A DNA stretch of 64,000 nt from Pachyseris speciosa (taxonomy: Eukaryota > Cnidaria > Anthozoa > Scleractinia > Pachyseridae), in the NCBI GenBank assembly GCA_016490735.1, contig JAEMWC010000135.1, positions 1,231,001 to 1,295,000 on the forward strand, given 5' to 3'. The first letter of the stretch is position 1. Every line of letters starts with the position of its first letter. Under the pieces are notes generated by a model. That model had not been told where the DNA came from and did no database searches. It saw only the letters and a list, made by a program, of their open reading frames with translations. Shown piece by piece: positions 24,866 through 38,600 of the stretch. A program made the position numbers and the translations under genes.

Positions 24866-25159
24866 TAAATGCGAGCCGTTAAAGTAACAGTAGAGAATTG
24901 TAAAAATAACGTGGTTTACATGTCTAGCATACCGCAGCCTTTTGGACAGGCTTCACACTGTTCGGCCGAATGACATTTTAGGGAAGCATGGTAAATCTCT
25001 TGTGAGTCATTATGCGCCCAAAGTGTTTCCACATCACATCATCGTGTCTGTAGAGACACCGACTGAGTTCCGTGTGTGATATGAACGCCTTAGATTTCAC
25101 CAAATTTATCTGCCCCCTCACTGCTTTGTGTGTGAGAATATCACGATAAGCGATCGGAA

Positions 25160-25265
25160 ATTGTAAAACCTCGCGCGTCGGCTGCTCGGAGGTGAATAGT
25201 ACTTGCTAGTCACCTCCGAGTTAACCAATCAGAGCGCGCGAAAAGCACTATTCACTTGTGTGGTA
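25160..25265. repeat. Hairpin-forming repeat
   Basis: CTCGGAGGTGA (from about 25185) pairs perfectly with TCACCTCCGAG (to about 25220). It is nested in CGCGCG-containing flanks, with ACTATTCACTTGTG mirroring the AATAGT segment. Confidence 0.5.
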
Positions 25266-25434
25266 TATACTAAACCCGAAATTCGAAAAACTAATGTTCA
25301 AACGCCTAAAATATGAATGACATTTTTTAAAATCGCAATATGGTTTAGAGAGAACTGTTCATATAAAACATGCAAATCTGGGCATTCTGAACAAAATTTA
25401 AAATAATATGGATAAAAGATTATTATGATATTTT

Positions 25435-25725
25435 GTGGCATTTTTATTGATTTAAAGAAGGCCTTTGGCAAGGTTGATCATTCGATGTTGTTACATAAGT
25501 CGCACCATTGTGGAATTAGAGGAGAATAATTAATGACTGGGTTCGCGTCATGATTGTCCGGCAGAATGCAATCAATCCACATCGGTTCTATTGTCTCTAG
25601 CAAAGAAAGAACAGTGTACGGTGTCCCTCAAGGTTCTGTACATGGTCCGCATATATCTTTTCCTAATTTATACCAACGACAAATGCACCGCTCCTCAAAA
25701 AGTTTGATTGGGGCCGAACGTACAG
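25435..25725 (+). pseudogene. Non-LTR retrotransposon reverse transcriptase relic
   Basis: One frame reads FIDLKKAFGKVDHSMLLHK (25443 onward) and stops at a TAA near 25530. Another frame from 25554 continues GRMQSIHIGSIVSS ... VYGVPQGSVHGPHI. These match the DLxKAFDxVDH and GVPQGSxLGP motifs of LINE reverse transcriptases, separated by a frameshift. No endonuclease or complete element is present. Confidence 0.75.
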
Positions 25726-26619
25726 AACGTGGCACATTTATGGGAAATTCAGCTCCATCTATTTTTCTAGCTCTTTCCGCGTTTCCATACTGAATATAAT
25801 GAGAAGATATGAGGCGATATTGTGACATAAATTTCCTTGTTAGCTGCACCTGTCACCTGGGTTAACCTTGTGAACGACACTTAGAACAGATAGACAAACA
25901 AAAGCTAGCAAATAAAAGCCTTTTGTCACTTTATTCCATAAAAGCAAACTGCCTTCCCTTCCCTTTCCTTGCTTCTCCCTGGGCCGAGTACGATTAAAAT
26001 ACACAGATTATCAATTTAGCGGGGCTTGTGCTGCCCTCTCAAACCTTACAAAAGAGTTCTTTGAAGTTAATGTCGATTGAGACAGAAAGTTTCGTATCTG
26101 GTAACAAATGCGAACAACTAATCAGTATAAGAAACAAAATGCAAATGTAATAATGGTTCGTCTTGAATATTATATTAAATTCCGGACTGACCTGTCAGAA
26201 GACAAGACACGAATGAGGGCGACAAAACACCCGTATTCCATGGTTAGAATTATTTATTTTGAAAAGAAGTCATAATAATAGATCAGGAGAGGCCCCACGC
26301 AAAGTTCAAGGTGAGAAAATCGTTTTCGAAGACGTTTACGGGACCTCGCAGTTATATTTACGTTTCCTGCTGAGAGAAGAAATCCGCCTGAAAGTTTATG
26401 ATTTATTTATAATCCTAAAACTTAACTTTCAAATTTTTGCAGAATATTTAACGAGTAACAACCACGCAGTTGCTATCTCGTTGCTAAGCTAACAAGTCGA
26501 AGTCAAGAGCGGCTACAAGGTTTATAAGGCTGTGAAGAAACAGGTACCGTGTTTTTTTCTACAGTTGTGAAAGGTGAAGCTGTTTGCCGAAAGCGTTTGT
26601 TTGACTAAACGTGAACAAA

Positions 26620-29600
26620 ATGGCTTCGTCGATAATTGCAGGAGTAAACGTCGAAGACATATCAAGGCATTTGAATTGCAAGTTGTGTAAAAGACTGATT
26701 CGAAGCCCGAAACTTCTACCATGCTTACATTCATTTTGCCAAGTGTGCGTGGAAGGTCTCGCTCAGAAACTCGCTCCAAATGAATATCTGGTCTGCCCGC
26801 TCTGCAAAACGGACGCGAAAGTTTCACGGGAAGAAGTAGACGACTTGCCAATAAATTTTTTTTTGGATAACATGTTGGATATAGCGCTCATAAATTCGAG
26901 CGATCGACAGCCTGTACCTTGTTCGAACTGCGACTCAACAAATCCGGCGACATCGAGATGCGTCGATTGTGGGGAATTTCTCTGCCAGAATTGCTATGTC
27001 GTCCACAAAAGGATCCGTCAGACAAAAGATCACAAGATTTTGACGATTTCCGAACTTCTTGAGAGTAAAACAGGTGAAGATTTGCATCGGCCAGCGTTCT
27101 GTGGAATCCATCGAAGCGAGCAACTAAAATATTACTGCGAGACGTGCAACCAGGCGGTTTGCAGGGACTGCGTTTTGATCGAACATCGTCAGCATAAATA
27201 TAACTACATAAAAGACTGTAAAAAGATACATAAACAAAGAACCACCTTAGAAAGCTTGTACGAGCAATGCGAGAGGAACGTTCCAATGCTGGAGAAGTCT
27301 ATTAGAGAAATACAAAGAATTTCAGATACCTTGCACGGACGGCTGGTGACGGTGAGAGCTGAGATTCGCGAAACTGCTCTACAGCAGATTAAAGTTATAA
27401 AGGAGCAGGAAAGAAAACTTCTGGCGGAAGTGGAGAAAATTCACAACGCGAAGTCCACTATTTTACGGCGACAAAAGGAACATCTTGAAGAAGATTTCAC
27501 GCGGTTTAAAGCTGGCTGCGACTTCTCGGAGCAGGTTTTGAAATACGCCAATGAAGTGGAACTGCTGTCGCTAAAAGAGCCCATCACACAAAGGTTGACT
27601 GAACTGAACGAAACAGAGCTAGATTGCAAACCACAAGAAAACTCTGAGATTAAATATGAGGTGAATAACAAAGAAGCTGAAAACACGGTGTCTCAGAGTC
27701 TGGGGAGTTTGAAAAGTAGTGGCCCACATTCGACGCTGGAAGATATTGAGTTCCCTGCAACGAATGGAAGTGCGAGTGAGTCAGAAGATTTCGCTTCGAA
27801 GGAAGCGCCAATATCCGTAGAGTTGAGAGACACAAGCGGGGTTATGCTTCCCCCCGAGACAATTCTTCAAGGTAAAGGTTTTTCTTTCACTTACTGTTAA
27901 AGAAAAATAATACTGTGAAGGTTTTTGTTTTAGTGTTTCAGCATCTTTCCCGCCTCTTGTTTTTAACATGCACGTAATCTCTTGCAGAAGCGGTTAGTCA
28001 ATTAACGATTTTATTTGTTTCGAAAAATCCTTCATTTGTGATTATAGCAAACAGGAGCTAAGAAGGCTTTCCAATAAAATTCAAGCTCTCAGTTCAAACC
28101 ATAAGTTGTGCGTGATAATTTTAAAATCGATATTAATTATTGAGAAAACTAATAATGTTGCATTTTCCGTTTCAACGGAAATTGATACATAGCCGATATG
28201 AATCTATCCTCTTTGCGGGAAACAATCGGAAATTAATTGAATTGTCTCCACTTCCCTGAATGCAACTAATAAGCTCTTTCTTCAAAGAATATTAAATTCA
28301 GAGCAGTCGTACTTTTTTCCCGGGATCACTTGCCCGAGCAAGTTGTGCAAATAATTAGCGAAGAGAATGCGCGCTACAGAACTACAAGGCACGCGCAGAG
28401 ACTGCGAGCAGTCTAGCAAAAATTGATCAAAAACAGCGGGTAAAAAAAATTGATGCAACGTGTTTTATTTTTCTTAGTAATGAATATTTCAGCTACCTTG
28501 CAACTAAGAAAAGGCCAAAGTGGAAAAAGAAACAAAAAGATAACTGAAAACTTTTGAGAAGTTTCACTATGCATATTACCAAAACTGCGTAGGTGTCCCA
28601 GATAATTTTAGATCTGTACCCCAGAACGTAAGAGCCTTGCCAACAACGAAGTAGAAGGCTTCCAATAATTTCATTTTCATTAGCGTAGGGTTCAGAGGCT
28701 AGAGGCCCTTGTTACTGCTCTTGGAATTAGCAGGGCTAAGGGGAAAGAATATTTCGGGTAGCTAAACTACGCGAGTAATTGAAGTTAAGTGTAATGAACA
28801 CTATATCGAGGCTTTGTATCAAGTGATTAACCTGATTCTTTCTGATTCGCCAAGTCGTTGCTTAGCAATTACGTCATTAACCTTTACACGTGGGCGGTAT
28901 AAAGATAGCTTTAGCGGCATATTCCCACCAGTAGTTTAGCTTAAGCTCATCGTGCACAGTACGTGTGTTAAGTAAAATTAAGTTTAAGCTACCCTTGGCT
29001 ATTTAGAGTGCAAGCGGGAATCGATGTGTAAGTACAAATTATTTTCTATGCTCGTTTTCTGGTATAAGTTTTCAAGTTTTACGTTTTGGACTTCTAGTAC
29101 CTTTAGTCTCGGTTTTTTATACAACAGCCTAATTGTTCTAAGTCCACCACGTGGCAGCGCCCCAGCTTTTAAAGTTTTCATTCCGTCTTGTTTTAGTGTT
29201 AAATCTTTACAGTTTATATGCCCCTAGTTTAAGTTTCTATTTAGCGGCTTCCTATAAGAATCTCTGGTAATTCAGTTCAAGTCCCTTTCATGCTCGTTAA
29301 CTCCCTCATCGCTTGCAATGGCGCTCACGCAAGCATGCTTTTATAGCATCGTGCAATTTTATCGTTTTCAAGATTTTACAGTGTTACCATTTATTGTAAC
29401 TAGGACTGTTAGCAGTACGTATATCTGCTTGGGATCATTGATGATTTTAATTGTATCTTTTCTGAGAAGTATGACTGGAAAGTATTGTCACACCGCAATT
29501 ATGATTGGAATGTTTGCTACTTTTGATTCGTGACTCTTGTCATCTTGTAAGCTTTTATTATCAAGTAATTAGTTTATTGCATTGTATTTCAGTTTACGTT

Positions 29601-32600
29601 CGATTATCGTCAATTAAATCACCGTCAATCACAGCTGATTTTCCGTGATCTCTGGCTTTATTCGATTAGTAAAGCATCTCCCACATCACACGCTTATCTC
29701 ATCGCGACAAGTTGTTTCGCAAGTGACAGCCTTTCAGCAATCGCCGTGAACCTGGCGTTACAGTAAAACATCGAACTTGTTCTAAATTCGTCATCGGTAT
29801 TCCAGTACTTGTTTGAACTTTGAGAACGTAACAAACAATGAGCATCGCATCCGCACCGGAAGATCTGACGTCGTCGTTTCTTAATGAAGACTTAGAAAAT
29901 GTCGTGCCCGTTTTCCAATGAGAACTCAATGTCAAAATTTCAAAGCGAAAACAGAAGTTCTCAGAGAAAGGAAAGAGCTTTTTAAAGGAACTGAGAGCAA
30001 AAAGAAAGGAAACAGCTTTCCGAAATCTCAAAAGAAAGTTAGATCACAGTAAGGAACTACATGAAGATCCGGAAACGGAATTAGAAGTTTTGGAAGTCGA
30101 ACGCAATGAATTAGATTCTTTAAAGGATGCTTTTAACCAAGCTTGTTACACACACGAAAGTCTGCTGGATAGTCCTGCAGATAAAGAAGAATCCTATCAG
30201 TGGTATGACGTTAGGGATCGAGAATTTACCGAACAAAGAATGAAGCTTTGCGAACAAATCCAGCGCCTTGAAAAGGGATCGCTTTTCACCAAATCTAGCG
30301 CCTCGTCGAGCCATAGATCAAAGGTAAGATCCAAGTCATCTAAAGGGTCGACTAGGTCCTCTTCGCGTTCCGTTTCACAAGCTAGAGCGGACGCCGCAGC
30401 AAAGGCAGCCAAAGTTAAAATAGAAATGAAATTTCTGGAAAAGGAAAATGAACTCAGGCGCATTCAACTAGAAAAGGAGTACGCGCTCGCAAAAGCAGAA
30501 GAAAGCGCGTTCAAAGAAATTCTAGATGAAGAGTACAAATTAAACACACAAATAAAACAGGAGATTAAACCGGAAGATAAGAAGATAAGCCTCCAACAAT
30601 CAACAGCCGTCACGACAAGAATTGAAAAACAGGAAATGAATCCGAACGGCCCTCCCTTTGTGCCTAAAACGATTCCGGATAACTTTGGCCAGCAACCAGC
30701 AAATAGTATGCAGAACGTTGAACGATCATCCAGTATAAGTCTCGCCCTTAATCAACTGGTCAACCTTCAAGCCCAACAAACGGAATTAAGTTCAGCGCTA
30801 GTCAATCAACAAAGGACCTTTCACCTCCCCGTTAAGGAGCCTCCGACATTTTCTGGCAACTCATTCGAATATCCGACTTTTGTGACCGCATTTGATAGTA
30901 TTATCGCCGCCAACGTCCCCCTCGATAAGGACAAATTGTTCTTCTTAGAAAAATATACGACCGGCAAGGCCAACGAAGTGGTTAAAGGTTTCCTAGCAAC
31001 AAACTCAGACACCGCCTACAGTGAAGCCCGGAAACTGCTCGATCGGCGTTTTGGAAACCCTGTGGTGGCAGCCGAAGACTACAAAAAGAAACTTAGAGGT
31101 TGGCGACAGATCAGTGATGGCGATAGCAAAGGACTGGAGGAGTTCTCTGTTTTTTTGGTGCGCTGTGAAGAGGCTTTGAAGACTATGAAATCTATGTCGG
31201 AGCTGGATTCTACTCAGATCCTACAGTCCATCTCCACTAAGTTGCCGTCGTATTCGGGCGTCAAGTGGTGTAGATCCGCTCACGAGACTCAGGTAAAGGA
31301 AAAGAGGCTCGTGCGCGTTTTACGGACTTTGTCAAGTTTGTCAAACAGGAAGCCGAAGTAGCAAACGACCCGATCTTTTCTCCAGACGTATTTAAGAGAG
31401 AAAGGAAAAGGAACGTCCCGGCTAGAGACAACCACCGTGGCACAAGGTTGAAGTATCAAGAAGGAACCAATCCAAGTCAATCACTGGTCACTTCTGCCAC
31501 TCCAGTAGACCATTCCGAACAACAGCAATCAGCAGCCACATCGGGGCGCGAGCAGTCCTGCCCAGCCTGCAATGACAAACATACAATAATGAAGTGCAGC
31601 AATTTCATCAAGGCCACTGCAGACAAGAGGTTGGATCTCATCGTCGAGAAGCGCCTATGCTTCAGATGCTTCAGGGCAGGTCACATTTCCTCTGACTGCA
31701 CATCCAAGCAAACCTGTGGTGAATGCGGAAAGCGTCACAACACCTTGCTACACGGAGCGACTCTAAAGACAAAGACACACAGCGAGCAAACTCCGTCAAG
31801 CACTCAGGCGTCACGCAATCCACCCCAACCCTTGCAGCCAGCCCATGCTGCCGAGTCTGCACACTCAAACGCAGCCAGCGTCGCCCACAGTTCTGTCGGT
31901 ACATCGGACGTCACCATCATGTGTCGAATCGTACCCGTAGTCCTGTACCATAAGGATAATCCCAGCAAGGAAATTAAAACGTACGCACTTTTGGATGACG
32001 CTAGTGACACGACTTTCGTGACAAATAAGGCGAAGAGCGAGCTTGGAGTTGGGGGAGTCGACACAAGTCTCAATTTAAGCACAATGCACGGTCGCAAAGT
32101 AATACCTGTAACCCGAATCGACGGATTGATAGTGGAGCGCCCCGATAGACGCGCGCAGGTCGAACTCCCTAAGGCATATGCAAGAGACATAATCCCATCC
32201 AGAAAGGACCAAATCCCAACCCCAGCAGTAGCAGACAAGTGGCAACACCTGAAGAAAATAAGGGACAAAATACCTCCGCTAGACGAAAACCTTGACGTTG
32301 GAATACTGATCGGATCCAACTGCCCGAAGGCGATCAAACCAAAGGAAGTCATAGCTGGTAAAAGCGAAGATCCATACGCAGTTCGTACACTCCTTGGTTG
32401 GTGCATAGTCGGACCGGCCAATCTTTCAGAGACCCACCTAGACGAGGACGGCGTGGCAGCGTGCAACAGGATTATAGCGCACGAGAACACGCCCGAAACA
32501 AGCCATGTTAGCTTTATCCTGGAAGACAAGACAAAGGAAGTTATAAACCCCTGCTATGTAAAGCAAATGCTTGAAATGGACTTTGCGGAGAATAAGAACT

Positions 32601-35600
32601 CGACTCATCAAGGTCTCTCTAAAGAAGACAGGAGATTCCTGAACATTGCAGAGACGCGCATACACAGACGTGACGATGGCCATTACGAACTTCCACTCCC
32701 GTTAAAGGAAAGTTTCAATGGTCTCCCTAACAATAGAGATGACGCTGTCCGACGCATGTACCCTATCAACAAACGGTTTATGTCGCCGGGTAACGAAGAA
32801 TATAAGGAAGAATATATGAAGTTCATGGGAGACATGATTGAAAACGGCTACGCCGAAAGGGCTCCACGCAATGCTGACGCGAAGCCCGGCATGACATTCT
32901 ACATTAATCATCACGGAACAAGACATCCGAATAAGAAGTTAAGAATAGTTTTCAACTGCAGTCAAGAGTACAATGGTGAATCCCTGAACAAGAATCTATT
33001 GCAAGGTCCTCTGCTGACGAACAACCTTACTGGTGTCTTGATGAGATTCCGACAAGAGCCCGTTGCTGTGACATGCGACATTGAGGGCATGTTCCATCAA
33101 GTCCACGTCAATCCCGAGCACCGTGACCTGCTTCGTTTCCTGTGGTGGGAGAAGAACGATCTTTCTAAGGATCCTGTAGACTACCGCATGACAGTTCACC
33201 TGTTTGGCGCGACGTCATCACCAAGCTGCGCCAACTTCGCGCTCAAGCAAACCGCGAATGACTTCGAGGGAGAATACGGTGAACAAGCAGCCAACTTCAT
33301 GCGAAACGATTTATATGTAGACGACGGTTTAAAGTCAGTCGATACAGCAGCGTCAGCAGTAGAATTGGTCAAGAATGTAAAGGCCATGTGTCATCAGGGA
33401 GGATTCAACCTTCACAAGTTCTTGTCAAACAGCAAAGAGGTAATCAAGAACATCCCCGAGAAAGACAGAGCAGAGGGAGTTAAAGAGATAGACCTAGACC
33501 TGGACACACTTCCTTTAGAACGCACACTAGGAGTTCAATGGTGCGTCGAATCTGACAGCTTCGAATTCAGCGTCGTCCTGCAAGACAAACCATGCACGAG
33601 ACGAGGTATTCTGTCGACCGTGAGCTCTATATATGACCCTATAGGCTTTGTAGCCCCCCTCCTGCTTCAAGGAAAGTCGATACTGCAAGAATTATGCAGT
33701 CTCCATTTGGACTGGGACGATCCAATACCAGAAGACGCGAAGATGAGATGGGAGAAGTGGAGAATGGAACTGATGAAACTACAGAGCATCATGATTCCTC
33801 GATGTTACAAGCCTAAAGATTTCGGCCAAGTCGTCAGGGCAGAGCTGCATCATTTCAGTGACGCGAGCGTTCGGGGCTACGGCCAGTGTAGCTATTTACG
33901 TCTTGTAGATGATGCCAACAAAGTTAACTGCGCTTTCGTGATGGGAAAATCACGTGTAGCTCCTCCCAAACCTGTAACCATCCCGCGACTCGAGCTAACC
34001 GCCGCTGTTTGCTCCGTACGAATAAGTCAACAGATTCATCGCGAGCTAGAATATCGGATCGATAAGGACTTCTTCTGGACGGACAGCAAAGTTGTACTTG
34101 GGTACATAAGCAATGAGAGCAGACGTTTTCACGTTTTCGTTTCTAACAGAGTACAAGAGATACAAGACAGTACCCATAGAAGCCAATGGCGGTATGTTGA
34201 CACTAAACAGAACCCAGCAGACGAAGCGTCACGTGGAATGAAGACCGATGAGCTCCGACATTCGCGGTGGATTCTGGGACCAGAGTTCCTATGGAAAGAA
34301 GAAGGCGAATGGCTGAACAGTGACGAACAAGAACATACCTTGATGAACGACGACCCGGAGGTCAAGAAATCCGTCGCCATGGCAACATCCTTAGACGACC
34401 AAAGAAAAGCCAGTCTAGAAGAAAGAATCGAGCGTTTTTCCGACTGGTACCGAGCACGGCGAGCAGTAGCACTCTGCTCGAAGTACGTCCAGAAACTAAG
34501 GAAACGCGTGAACAAAGAACCAAGCGAAGTGGTTCAAGTGTCAGCTGAAGATTTGGAGGAGGCAGGAAGGTCGACCATTCAGGCCGCGCAGTCCAAAGCC
34601 TTTCAAGATGAGTTTAAGTCAGCTGCAAGAAAAGCAGAAGAAGAGGGATCCTTCCCGAAGCAGGAAAGTGCGAAGCTACGCAGTTAAATCAACAAGTTGG
34701 ATCCGTTCATCGATGAATACGGAGTCCTACGCGTTGGCGGTCGCCTCAAGCACACAGACCTCTCAGACAAGGTGAAGCATCCAATAGTCCTACCCAAAGG
34801 CAGCCACGTGACCAGCCTTATAATTAAGTATTACCACGAGAACAGCAAACATCAAGGCAAAGGAATAACGCTCAATGAGATTCGATCCCACGGCCTTTGG
34901 ATCATTGGAGGTTCGTCCGCTGTGAGTTATGTCATTGCTTCCAGTTTGACATGTAGGAAGCTGCGAGGTGCCGTTATTGAGCAGAAGATGTCTGACCTTC
35001 CCGAGGACCGACTAGAAAGCTGTCCACCCTTCACATATTGCGGCGTAGACTATTTTGGCCCATTTACGATTAAAGAAGGGCGCAAGGAGCTAAAACGCTA
35101 TGGAGTCCTATTCACTTGTATGTCGTCAAGAGCTGTCCATCTAGAGACCGCAGCGTCTCTGGACACAGACTCCTTCATAAACGCGTTGAGACGCTTCCTA
35201 AGTCGTAGGGGCCCAGTGAGACAGCTAAGAAGCGACAATGGAACAAATTTCGTAGGAGCCCGTCGAGAGCTCAAAGAAGCTTTAGAAGAAATGGACGAGA
35301 GCCGTATTAAGGAAGAACTTCTAAAGTCACAGTGCGACTGGATCAAATTCGAGATGAATGTTCCAGCCGCAAGCCACATGGGCGGAGTATGGGAGAGGCA
35401 AATAAGGACGGTGCGCTCAATCCTATCCTCGCTTCTCTCTAACAATGGTAAACAGCTGGATGATGAGTCCCTGAGGACGCTGATGTGCGAGGCGGAAGCA
35501 ATAGTCAACAGCCGCCCCCTCACCACCAATCACCTTTCAGACCCAGATTCGCCAGAACCGCTAACCCCTAATCACTTGCTGACAACGAAATCCAAGATTC

Positions 35601-38600
35601 TATTCTCACCACCCGGAAAATTCGAGCCAGCCGACATGTACGCCCGCAAACGCTGGAGACGCGTGCAACACCTCGCCAACGAATTCTGGACCCGCTGGAG
35701 AAAGGAGTATCTGTTAAGTCTCCAAGAACGACAGAAGTGGACGCGGCCTCGTCGAAATCTACGCGTCGGCGATGTCGTGATGATCAAGGACACCAACCTG
35801 CCACGGAACGCGTGGCAACCTGCCCGCGTCGCCACGATATACCCAAGCACGGATGGCCAAGTCCGCAAAGTGCAAGTGGCCCTAGCGGATGCCTGCCTGG
35901 ACAAAAGGGGAAGGAGGTCTGGACCTATGCGGTACCTGGAGAGACCAGTACAGAAACTGGTACTTCTTGTACCATCCCCTGAGTAGACTGAGACCGGAGT
36001 AGTCCCGGCCGAGGAGCCTGCTGCCAACCATGAACTGTAACGTTAATTTTCATGATAAATATAGCTTATAAACATTGTGGACATTGAACATTAGTTAGTT
36101 ACATCAACAGTGATTAGTGAAATATTTGGATATTTCAGGGGAGCCATGTAATGAACACTATATCGAGGGTTTGTATCAAGTGATTAACCTGATTCTTTCT
36201 GATTCGCCAAGTCGTTGCTTAGCAAATACGTCATTAACCTTTACACGTGGGCGGTATAAAGATAGCTTTAGCGGCATATTCCCGCCAGTAGTTTAGCTTA
36301 AGCTCATCGTGCACAGTACGTGTGTTAAGTAAAATTAAGTTTAAGCTACCCTTGGCTATTTAGAGTGCAAGCGGGAATCGATGTGTAAGTACAAACTATT
36401 TTCTATGCTCGTTTTTTAGTATAAGTTTTCAAGTTTTACGTTTTGGACTTCTAGTACCTTTAGTCTCGGTTTTTTATACAACAGCCTAATTGTTCTAAGT
36501 CCACCACGTGGCAGCGCCCCAGCTTTTAAAGTTTTCATTCCGTCTTGTTTTAGTGTTAAATCTTTACAGTTTATATGCCCCTAGTTTAAGTTTCTATTTA
36601 GCGGCTTCCTATAAGAATCTCTGGTAATTCAGTTCAAGTCCCTTTCATGCTCGTTAACTCCCTCATCGCTTGCAATGGCGCTCACGCAAGCATGCTTTTA
36701 TAGCATCGTGCAATTTTATCGTTTTCAAGATTTTACAGTGTTACCATTTATTGTAACTAGGACTGTTAGCAGTACGTATATCTGCTTGGGATCATTGATG
36801 ATTTTAATTGTATCTTTTCTGAGAAGTATGACTGGAAAGTATTGTCACACCGCAATTATGATTGGAATGTTTGCTACTTTTGATTCGTGACTCTTGTCAT
36901 CTTGTAATCTTTTATTATCAAGTAATTAGTTTATTGCATTGTATTTCAGTTTACGTTCGATTATCGTCAATTAAATCACCGTCAATCACAGCTGATTTTC
37001 TGTGATCTCTGGCTTTATTCGATTAGTAAAGCATCTCCCACATCACACGCTTATCTCATCGCGACAAGTTGTTTCGCAAGTGACAGCCTTTCAGCAATCG
37101 CCGTGAACCTGGCGTTACATTAAGAAAGCGAATTGTGGTAAACACAATCGTAGAATAAGCATAATGTCACTTTAATGCTCTCTTTCCCATTGATTCTTCG
37201 GCATTATTCTACAGTAAAACGGCACTAAGCTGCTCCATCTGCATGAAGCGTGAGGGAGGAAAGTTTCTCTTTCAATGACTCCTTATAATTAAAGCTAGAT
37301 ATCAATTTTGTCTTCACGAAAACGTCGTACATGTTTTGGTACCGATGATGATATTTCTGACTGAACCAGGGATCGTTCCTTTTCGGGCTGGCCATTACTT
37401 TCGCAAATTACTGATTAGAAAGGTCCGAAATTTCTTTCACGTATTACTGCATCAATAAAGCTAATAAAAAAAAATTAAAAACAAAAATTAGCCTTACTTA
37501 CGGCGGGTCGCTACTTTCGGAACTTGACTTCGAAACTTTCGCGATCTACGGCAATTAATTTATGCCATCACACGGGTGCATTAGTTTTCACGCCGGCCAT
37601 GAAAACGAATATCGTAAACATTTTCATAAACGTTTACTTTAAACCTCGTTTTCTCGAATGATAAAGTTGAAACTGTTATCAGAAACTGATAGTTGCTTAA
37701 AAGAGCAAACTTTTCACAAAATCGGACGAAATTTCCCATGAGAAATGCCGATGAACGTCGTTTAGTATCCTTGTGAAACTTAAAATGTGTTGTCGGTTTT
37801 GCAGTTAATTACGTTCCTTCATTTGTGGAAAACTAGCAGTTGGGAATTATTCCATTAAAGAAATGTTCTCTGGATAGGTAAAGGGAATAAAAGGCTTTTC
37901 ATTTACCCGCCAGGTCCCCATTCATGAGTATTCGTTCTTAAGAAAGAAGATTTCCGGGCCCTCTGCGCTTGTGCACGGAACTCAGCTGTCCGAACTCTGC
38001 CACTCTTCTTAAAATTTCCTTCTGTGTGGAGGACAAACTGAACGGTTCGAGTGAAAACTGGGAAGATTTTTCTCAAGGTGTTTGACCTTCTTTTACCTGA
38101 TATAGGGGGGAAAGGCCGAGGAAAACGAAGAAAGATTTCATGAAAATTGTTCTTTTCACCTTTAGTGGCTCGTAATCTTTTAAATATAATGTACTGAAAA
38201 TTAATGTACCGTAAAAGCTCTATTAAGCCCCCCCGGGGGGGGGCTTATTTAATTTCAGGCCTTATTAACTGGGGGGGGGGCTTATTGGAGAGAGGGGCTT
38301 AATAGAGAGGGGGCTTATTTCAAATCTTTGAACACGCCGTTTTCGTGTTAAATAGTTTTTGTACAAATTTCAAACAACTGCAGTGAAACTTAAGTATTTA
38401 ATACCGAGCAGGAAACACACTCACTCACTCACTTGGTCGCCCGAAGGCGGGCAACCACTAGATCTTTCCACAGCCTCTTATCAGCCTTCAGTGCTGCCAT
38501 CTCACATGCATCGAATGCCCCAGTATCCCTCTTAAGAGTGTCAATATAGGTAGTTTTCGGTCTTCCTCTCCCGCGATGACCATGATGACTAATTTCTGGG

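Larger units (their letters stand above)
28790..37119 (+). mobile_element. BEL/Pao LTR retrotransposon in TRIM-NHL intron 1
   Basis: Full-length 8330-bp insertion with 973-bp LTRs (28790-29762, 36147-37119), each beginning TGTAATG and ending GTTACA. The 5-bp target duplication TTAAG lies at 28785-28789 and 37120-37124. Gag-pol order is gag, zinc knuckle, aspartic protease, reverse transcriptase, RNase H, integrase, which is the BEL/Pao order. A purine-rich AGGGGAG precedes the 3' LTR. I could not identify a convincing tRNA primer-binding site after 29762. It is in the same orientation as the host gene. Confidence 0.95.

Noticed and set aside
29318..29533. 71-codon frame in both LTRs (also 36675-36890)
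   Set aside because: Identical because the LTRs are identical; no gene has been seen there in this element type and no domain is visible.
29763..29790. tRNA primer-binding site of the BEL/Pao element
   Set aside because: No TGG-starting tRNA-complementary stretch follows the LTR; a TGGCGTTACA inside the LTR end is not a believable site.
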